NCBI GenBank assembly: GCA_030685235.1 | Contig: MU839084.1 | Coordinates: forward strand, 558,001 to 622,000 | Direction: 5' to 3' | Source of the DNA: Copromyces sp. CBS 386.78 | Lineage: Eukaryota; Ascomycota; Sordariomycetes; Sordariales; Sordariaceae | DNA: 64,000 bases | In this document: one piece after another, positions 58,401 through 64,000 of the stretch | How positions within the stretch are numbered: position 1 is the stretch's first letter | How the letters are laid out: each line of letters opens with the position of its first letter | Notes under the pieces: generated by a model | The model's input: only the letters and a program-made list of their open reading frames with translations | The model's database searches: none | Told to the model about the DNA's origin: nothing | Translations under genes and position numbers: made by a program

Positions 58401-61400
58401 GTCAATAGGTGTTGACACAGTCGCCTCCGGCTCAATGTTCTGGGCAAGGACAGTTGGTATGCTGAGTGTTGGGGGCGGGATGACCTCGGGCTCTGGATCA
58501 GCGCGAGGCTCAACTTGCTCAGAAACAAGGCTCGATACGCTGAGGGGAATCGGCTCAGGTGCCGGTGGCTCTGGCTCGAAGACCGGCTCAATGTGCTCTG
58601 AGATGAAAGATGCGACAGTCAGAGGCGCTGGTTCCGGAACAGGTTCCAGGACAGGCTCGATGTGTTCAGCCACACATTGGGAGAAGCTGAGCGGCGCTGG
58701 TTCAGGCACAGGTTCCACGATAGGCTCAACATGCTCATAAACAAGCTTGGAAAAGGCGAGGGGCACAGGCTCAGGCTCGGGTTCCAAAACAGGCACAATA
58801 TCCTCGGCAACGAGGCCTGAAAGACTAAGGGGAACAGGTTCAGGCTCCGGCTCCTGCACAGGCTCAACATCCTCTGAAACAAGGCTTGACACTGTAAGCG
58901 GTGCCGGTTCAGGAACAGGTTCCAAGACAGGCTCGATGTTCGTCGAAACGATCGTCGAGGTCACATTGAGTAGTACAGGCGTTGGCTCAATATCCTCAGA
59001 CTGAACAGCAGAGATGCTTAGCGACTGCACGACAGTGGGTTCAATGTCGTGTTGCACGCCAACATCGCTATAGTATGCGGCCGGTGTTGGTTGTGAGGAT
59101 ACTGCCCGTTTCAGTTCGTCCCCGAGCATTCGGGTGGAAGCAGGCGATCCGCGAGTGGACACAGGTGACCTGCGAGTGGAAGTAGGTGACCCATTAGGTC
59201 CAACAACCGATTCCATGGAAATAGGACGCTTGATATTAATGGCAGTCCTGTTGCCTTCTTGGGCGGACGCCGTCGATGAAGGTGTACCAGGGGTGCGGAC
59301 CAAAGACCTGAGATCAACCGGGTCGGTCACCATTCCGCTATCGACCATCACGGCCCTTGGCAGGCGTGGGACTCTGGGGGGCGGCGTGACTGGGCGATTC
59401 TGGCTAGCAACGGAGCGGATGCTTCTCCGACCTGGCGTAGCGGCGCCCACGGATGATTCATCGTCGCTACCAAACTCATTAAGCTCGGCGAACAAGCTTT
59501 GACCTTGTTGCGGGGACTCGGACGTGTTGTTGAAGAAGCTTCCGGGGCTGCTATGCATGCCTGGATCGACACTAGGCTGTCGTGACCGTCTGTTAGAAGC
59601 AAGAGTAGCACGGCTAATGCCCCTCCGCAACCTCTGGGCTGGCTGGGCTGATGGGGTCATCATCCGAGGATCATTGGAGGCAGGATATTCGTCATCTGCT
59701 GACGTCGAAGCGGTACTGTCAAAGGAGTACCGGTGGATCGGATCACCTAAAGGCATCATTGAAGGGCGCTTGAGGCGGCCAGCACCAGTGGAAGCTTCGG
59801 TCTCTGTTTGCGCGTCGGATTCGTCATCCGATAATTCTTCGGCTCCGGTCTGGAAGTCTTCTGTTTCGGTGACACGCTCTGCGGCGGTCTCAAAGGCCGC
59901 ATCACTGGTTTCGTTCGCTGTCCCGAAATGGTCGCTACTAGATTCCGCAATAGGGATAAAACTGCGAACGGGACGCAGGTTCGGGCCGGTAGTTGCCACG
60001 GTACGAGGGGATGGAGCTTCGCTCTGGTCCTCCCACTCCGGATCCTCTGGGCTAGGGGGCGCAACGGGCAATACCTCGGTCTTGGTCGAGCGGTTAAGAC
60101 CCAGCTGACCAAGTCTCGGCTTCTTGAATTCCCTGGACTCCATCTTGCGATTTTTGCGGCCGTGAGGAGGGCCATCAGGTCCAGTCCTCAGCTTCTCAAC
60201 CTCATCACGGGCGTCCTGAAGCATGCGCTTCAGTTCGAGCTTTTCGGTCTTCTCGCGATGAATGTTGGTCCTGAGGGTCTGAATTGTGCGATGGGCATGG
60301 GCGAGAGAGGTCTTCAAGGTTTCAGACTCGAGTCCAGAGTGTCTGGGGGTTAGTTTGACCGGCGACGGTGGTGGTGAATGCTCTGGTGTGCCGGCATCAG
60401 CCGCCATCTGGTAGTCGTCGTCGCTGCTGCCATGACGAGATTCGCGCTCCAATGCTCGTCCACGCTCTTGGGCGAATGCTCTCGCAAGCTCTTGGTTTTG
60501 TTGAGTCAACTCGTCGACCTTCTTTTGCATCGCCAAGCGCTCACTCTCTGCTAGAGCAGCGTTTCGTCGGCTGGTGCCTAGCTCAATTTCGAGGCTCTTG
60601 ATTGTGGCAGCATGCTTCTCATCTTGCTTGGATTGATTATGCTTGAGCTCCTCAAGTTCTCGTTGAGTCGAGTTCTTCTCGGCTTGGACGATGTTGAGTG
60701 TTTGTTGAAGCTTTTTTTCGCGATCCGCACTCTCCCGTTGTGCAGCCAAAAGTTCGTGGATCTGCGTCTCAAGGTTCCAGTTTTCATCCTTATATCGGCT
60801 CTCACTTTCATCCAAAGCCCGCATGCGTTGTTGAAGTCCTTCTGCCTCGAGTTCTAACCGGGATCTCTCGACCTTGAAATTCTTGAGCTCTCCCTCCTTT
60901 TCGGCAAGCAGAGCTTGCAGGTTCCGGACCTGAGCGATCAAGGATGTGCTAATTTCGGCAGCAAATTCGATATCGTGGATGCGATTCGCGGGTTGATTGC
61001 GTGATCTTCTATTCGGTATACTGAGCTTGGAAGGCGATGCTGAGGCAAGACTCTCGAATTTGGACGGACTGGCAGAGCGATGCTACAAACCATTAGCTCA
61101 AGTTACAACCTACGGAAACAAGGTCTTTACCCTTGAGCCCCTCTCTTCTGGTGAAAAGGGAGACGGAGAAGCCTGAGCTGGATCATTACTAGGAACTCGT
61201 TGTTTGGGCAGGAAAGCACGCGCGCTTTCTCTGGCCACCTCGTTGTACTCTCTTTCGATCTCAGCCAGCTTCTGGCGCAAATCGGGGTCTATCTCGGTTT
61301 CGGACTGTAGCTGTTCCACCTCTCGTAGTCGCTCGGCAAGTTCTCGTTGCTGTTGTACCAAAGCGGTGCCCAGTTTGCCAGCCTCCTCCATTCTTCGCTC

Positions 61401-61607
61401 CGTATCTTGAAGGTGAGCCTTGAGAGCTCGTTTGACCTGCTCGGCGGAGGCGCCGGGGCCGAGCGAGAAGAGCTGGGTGTCGAAAGTGGAATGTCGCTGG
61501 TTGTTTTGCCCTGGTGGGCTCAGAAATGGATCGTACAGGTCGCTAGCGGTCACGGCCGCGACCTGGTCGTCGGGTGCCAAAGAGTTGGCCATTCTTCTCG
61601 AAGCCAT
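55497..61607 (-). CDS. num1: Num1/ApsA-type cortical nuclear-positioning protein
   Basis: Three exons on the minus strand, 61607-61131, 61082-55709 and 55651-55497, give 2,001 aa. Num1/ApsA anchors dynein and mitochondria at the plasma membrane and positions nuclei. Seen: an N-terminal coiled-coil segment in exon 1 ([29 protein letters not shown]), a long coiled coil from about residue 207 to 480 ([20 protein letters not shown]), Ser-rich linkers, about 24 tandem 23-residue Pro/Glu/Val/Ser repeats (about 841-1404), and a C-terminal PH domain (about 1691-1805: [40 protein letters not shown]) expected to bind PIP2. A His/Gly/Ser/Arg-rich tail follows. The start is the first in-frame ATG of exon 1. 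Confidence 0.92.
57350..59040 (-). repeat. Tandem repeat array within num1 (about 24 x 69 bp)
   Basis: Each unit encodes about 23 residues of the form LSxSSVxAxDIEPVExPxAP. Most are diverged, but three neighbours are nearly identical in DNA, with GGATGTCAC recurring at 57692, 57761 and 57830, exactly 69 bp apart. This suggests recent unit duplication. Confidence 0.85.
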
Positions 61608-64000
61608 CGGACAGCAGGCTCCTACTACTTCTTGATGGGATGCGGTTTCCCAACCGCAAGGGCGGTTCGAGTTTCGTTTTGTATCGTATCCGAGATGCAC
61701 TGGATGCGCAATCTGTCCTAGGGGATCGGGAGCCCAACGCTCGTATCGATGTAATTCGGAGTATGAAAGGCAGACCCGGCTGCCTGTGAATGCTATTAAA
61801 GAACGGTCGGTTCTGATTGTAAAGGAAACAAGGAGCAAAAAGACAACGGTAAAGAGTGACGGTACCGAAGAATGGACGACAATAAGGAGTGACAAAAAAA
61901 GGTGATTAGGAAATCGAAAAGCAGCAAGTCGGAAGGCAAGCACAAAACAAACGTTATGGCGAGCCGGCAAGGTGTTGAAGGGGTCGGGGCAAGGAAGTCT
62001 TGTTTTCGATGTCCAGATGGTCGATCTCGGTCGGTGGGGAATTACGCGACAGGTGGAAGCAGGGACCTCGAAACGTCCTAGGGAGGGAGGGATGTGGTTG
62101 TCTCGGATGTTGAGGTTGTCGACTTTGATACAGCAGCATGAATGCCGTTCGATGGATCCTAGCCGAAAATTGGATGTTGGTCGGTTGGTAACCTGCGGGC
62201 TGGAGAGCTGGCTTTGCCCAACTGCGTCAACAATGGTGTCCGCAAATAGGAGATCTCAGCCGGTCGCACGCCGCTTTGCTTGGGATTGGGAGAGATATGA
62301 AGGAGGGGGACGAAGTGGAAGCGAGCAATGATATGATTGATTTTGACACGCCGAGGCTAGCAAATCACACATCGATCCACGCCTGCACGACGACTTGTTT
62401 AGCCCGCCAGAGACCAGCCAAACAGCCAGTGCCGAACGGAGACCAGCAGCAGATGGGGAGGCAAGAAGACCGAGCTCCCACTTGGAGGACACTTGATGGA
62501 GAGCTGACACCAGGTGCAAGAGACCTGTGCACAGCACCTGCGCAATACGTAGTGTAGACAGCTCTAACAGCCAACTAAGCACATGTGCGCACGCCCACTC
62601 ACGCCAGTGCAATGAGTGCAAAGGGAAGCGAAGGGAGTGTGGACTGTGGAGGGATTGGAAAGTGTGGTGATCGACTGGGCTTATTGGAGAAGTGCTGCGG
62701 TTGCGCACCTTTGCAGTGTATATCTCTGCGCTTGCGCTATATCCGTCTCGTCCCTTCGCCACACACACACGCGCGCTCCTTTTCCCCCTTCACAAATATC
62801 TCTTTCCTTGTTTGCGTCCACGTAGGCACAAACACGGTATGATGGCCGGAGATTGGCCTGGGTCTGGCGGAGAGAGTCGGTCGGAGGCGCGGTCTCGATT
62901 ACGGTCGGGCGAGTTGGAGTTTGCAGCCACCCACACGGTCGGCAGCCGGATGGTTTAATTAGGTAAGATGGAGAGAAGCCCCTTGAGATGGAAGAATCCC
63001 GTCGGAGCGGAGACGGAGGAGATAGGAGATGGAGACAATGAAAAAGGGAAAAAAAAAGAGGGAAATTGGACCCAGCAGCGCGCAAGACTGTCCGACTTGC
63101 TGGCTGTCACAGAGGCCCTCACTAGTGGTCGTGACTCGAATGCGAAGGACGGGACGAACTTCCAGTTCAACAGTTGGTGCAAATCGACAATGGAGGGGGG
63201 GACGGGAAGAGGAGAGCCCGCTGCCGTGGAGGTGGACGAGTGCAGCGCTGTGCCTGGCTGCCACCTGTGTGCCTGGACCCGATCGCTGGCGCTGTGCCTG
63301 GCGGCTTCCACTTCCACTGGGCTTCCAGTCCACTTGTTCAATAAATGTACAGTGCCAGCTACAGTTTGTTTACATGTCTCCTTGAGCTTGGCATCTTGGC
63401 CTCTCCCATCACCGATGCAGGTGCCAGTCGGTGCTGAGGTGGTGGTACTCGTCGGCCTAACCGACGAGTACCAACCGTCGACCGTGCTTCAGCGTGAGTC
63501 CAAATGGAAGACAAAAAAGGGCAGTTTGTCTGAGGCCAACGGAACGGCAATTCATGCCAATTCACACAAACTCCACGATCTCCACCCCCCGACACGACAT
63601 TGGCTCATGTACACTACTGGTCAGCCAGCGGGCATGGAAGGCCAGGAAGGAGGAGAACCACTGAGAGGTCGATGAGCCGGAAATGATGGAAATGGTGGGA
63701 GTCTCGGAGTGCAGCAATGCAGCACCGGAAGCACCACACGAGCACGAGAAAGTTAAGCTTGTTCTGCTGCTGGACAGTGGACGCTACTGCATCGTCAGCT
63801 CTCTCCGGGTTTTGGGGGTTTCATCCCGGCGTCAAATCACTTGTCGCCGTCGTCGGTTCGCACGAAGCTACAGTAGTCACTTCTCGGACCGGTGCCGTAG
63901 CTGCACCTCCTTTGCCAAGGCGCGAATGCAGGGGAACGAGCCAAAGCGCCGAGAGGGGATGTGCGCCCGTGCAGCTCGCTAATCGCTTCCCTACAGAATA
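61608..64000. other. num1 upstream region, no supported gene, to window end
   Basis: The region should contain the num1 promoter and 5' leader. It has a short AC/GC alternating stretch near 62760-62776 and a hairpin at 63443-63473. A plus-strand frame at 62968-63675 (235 codons) shows no domain, and its composition is not convincing. Confidence 0.5.
63443..63473. repeat. Perfect inverted repeat (hairpin), 13-bp arms
   Basis: The arms TGGTACTCGTCGG and their complement are separated by the 5-nt loop CCTAA. It shares the TACTCGTC core with the hairpin at 50161-50191. Confidence 0.85.

Noticed and set aside
58189..58740. Gly/Ser/Thr-rich frame opposite num1
   Set aside because: It is the antisense shadow of the 69-bp repeat array.
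62968..63675. 235-codon + strand frame upstream of num1
   Set aside because: There is no domain, no splice support, and the perfect hairpin lies inside it. Likely chance.
1..64000. CRISPR arrays, operons and other prokaryotic features
   Set aside because: The window is eukaryotic with spliced genes. The only regular repeats are the LTRs, MITE ends, microsatellites, the num1 array and the mat promoter repeats.

Overview
The window is nuclear DNA of a filamentous ascomycete of the family Sordariaceae (Sordaria or a homothallic Neurospora). The evidence is short GT-AG introns with TACTAAC/GCTAAC-like branch sites, multi-exon genes, a retrotransposon scarred by C-to-T/G-to-A (RIP-like) mutation, and the gene order apc5 - cox13 - apn2 - mating-type genes - sla2, which is the classical synteny around the MAT locus of Sordariomycetes. 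The mating-type region carries a mat a gene (HMG box) and mat A genes (alpha box, HPG-type, and an HMG-less mat A-3-like gene) side by side. This is the fused arrangement of a self-fertile species and matches what I remember of Sordaria macrospora. The exact species cannot be fixed from sequence alone.

Layout. 1-5,916: a full-length Ty1/copia LTR retrotransposon (370-5,916) with 189-bp LTRs and a perfect 5-bp target duplication, its interior ruined by RIP-like mutation. 7,362-9,052: an L-rhamnose mutarotase-like gene (+) converging on a mitochondrial thioredoxin-like gene (-). 11,465-15,844: an MFS transporter and Elongator subunit elp6 (+). 16,359-21,304: ribosomal protein L37 with a 4-nt first coding exon, and valyl-tRNA synthetase with two in-frame starts (both -). 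23,372-29,835: a PA-TM-RING ubiquitin ligase and apc5 (+). 30,473-34,310: cox13 (-) and apn2 (+). 35,521-40,835: the mating-type cluster, mat a-1 and mat A-3 (-), then mat A-2 and mat A-1 (+). 40,836-45,988: a gene-poor, partly AT-rich stretch holding a 417-bp MITE-like element. 45,989-52,034: sla2 (-) and atg3 (+). 52,357-52,429: tRNA-Lys(CTT). 52,837-61,607: splicing factor cwc24 and a giant Num1/ApsA cortical anchor with about 24 tandem 23-residue repeats (both -). 61,608-64,000: no supported gene.

Most genes are housekeeping: translation (rpl37, valyl-tRNA synthetase, tRNA-Lys, Elongator), cell cycle and DNA repair (apc5, apn2), respiration (cox13), endocytosis, nuclear positioning and autophagy (sla2, num1, atg3), splicing (cwc24). 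They frame a regulatory island. mat A-3 and mat a-1 are 51 bp apart on one strand and look dicistronic. The mat A-3/mat A-2 divergent promoter holds about 80-bp repeats, each carrying AACAAT, the recognition core of SOX/MATA-type HMG domains. That points to possible auto- or cross-regulation of the locus by its own products.

All exon coordinates were derived by hand from splice consensus, frame continuity and recognised protein families. Each spliced CDS length was checked to be a multiple of three.
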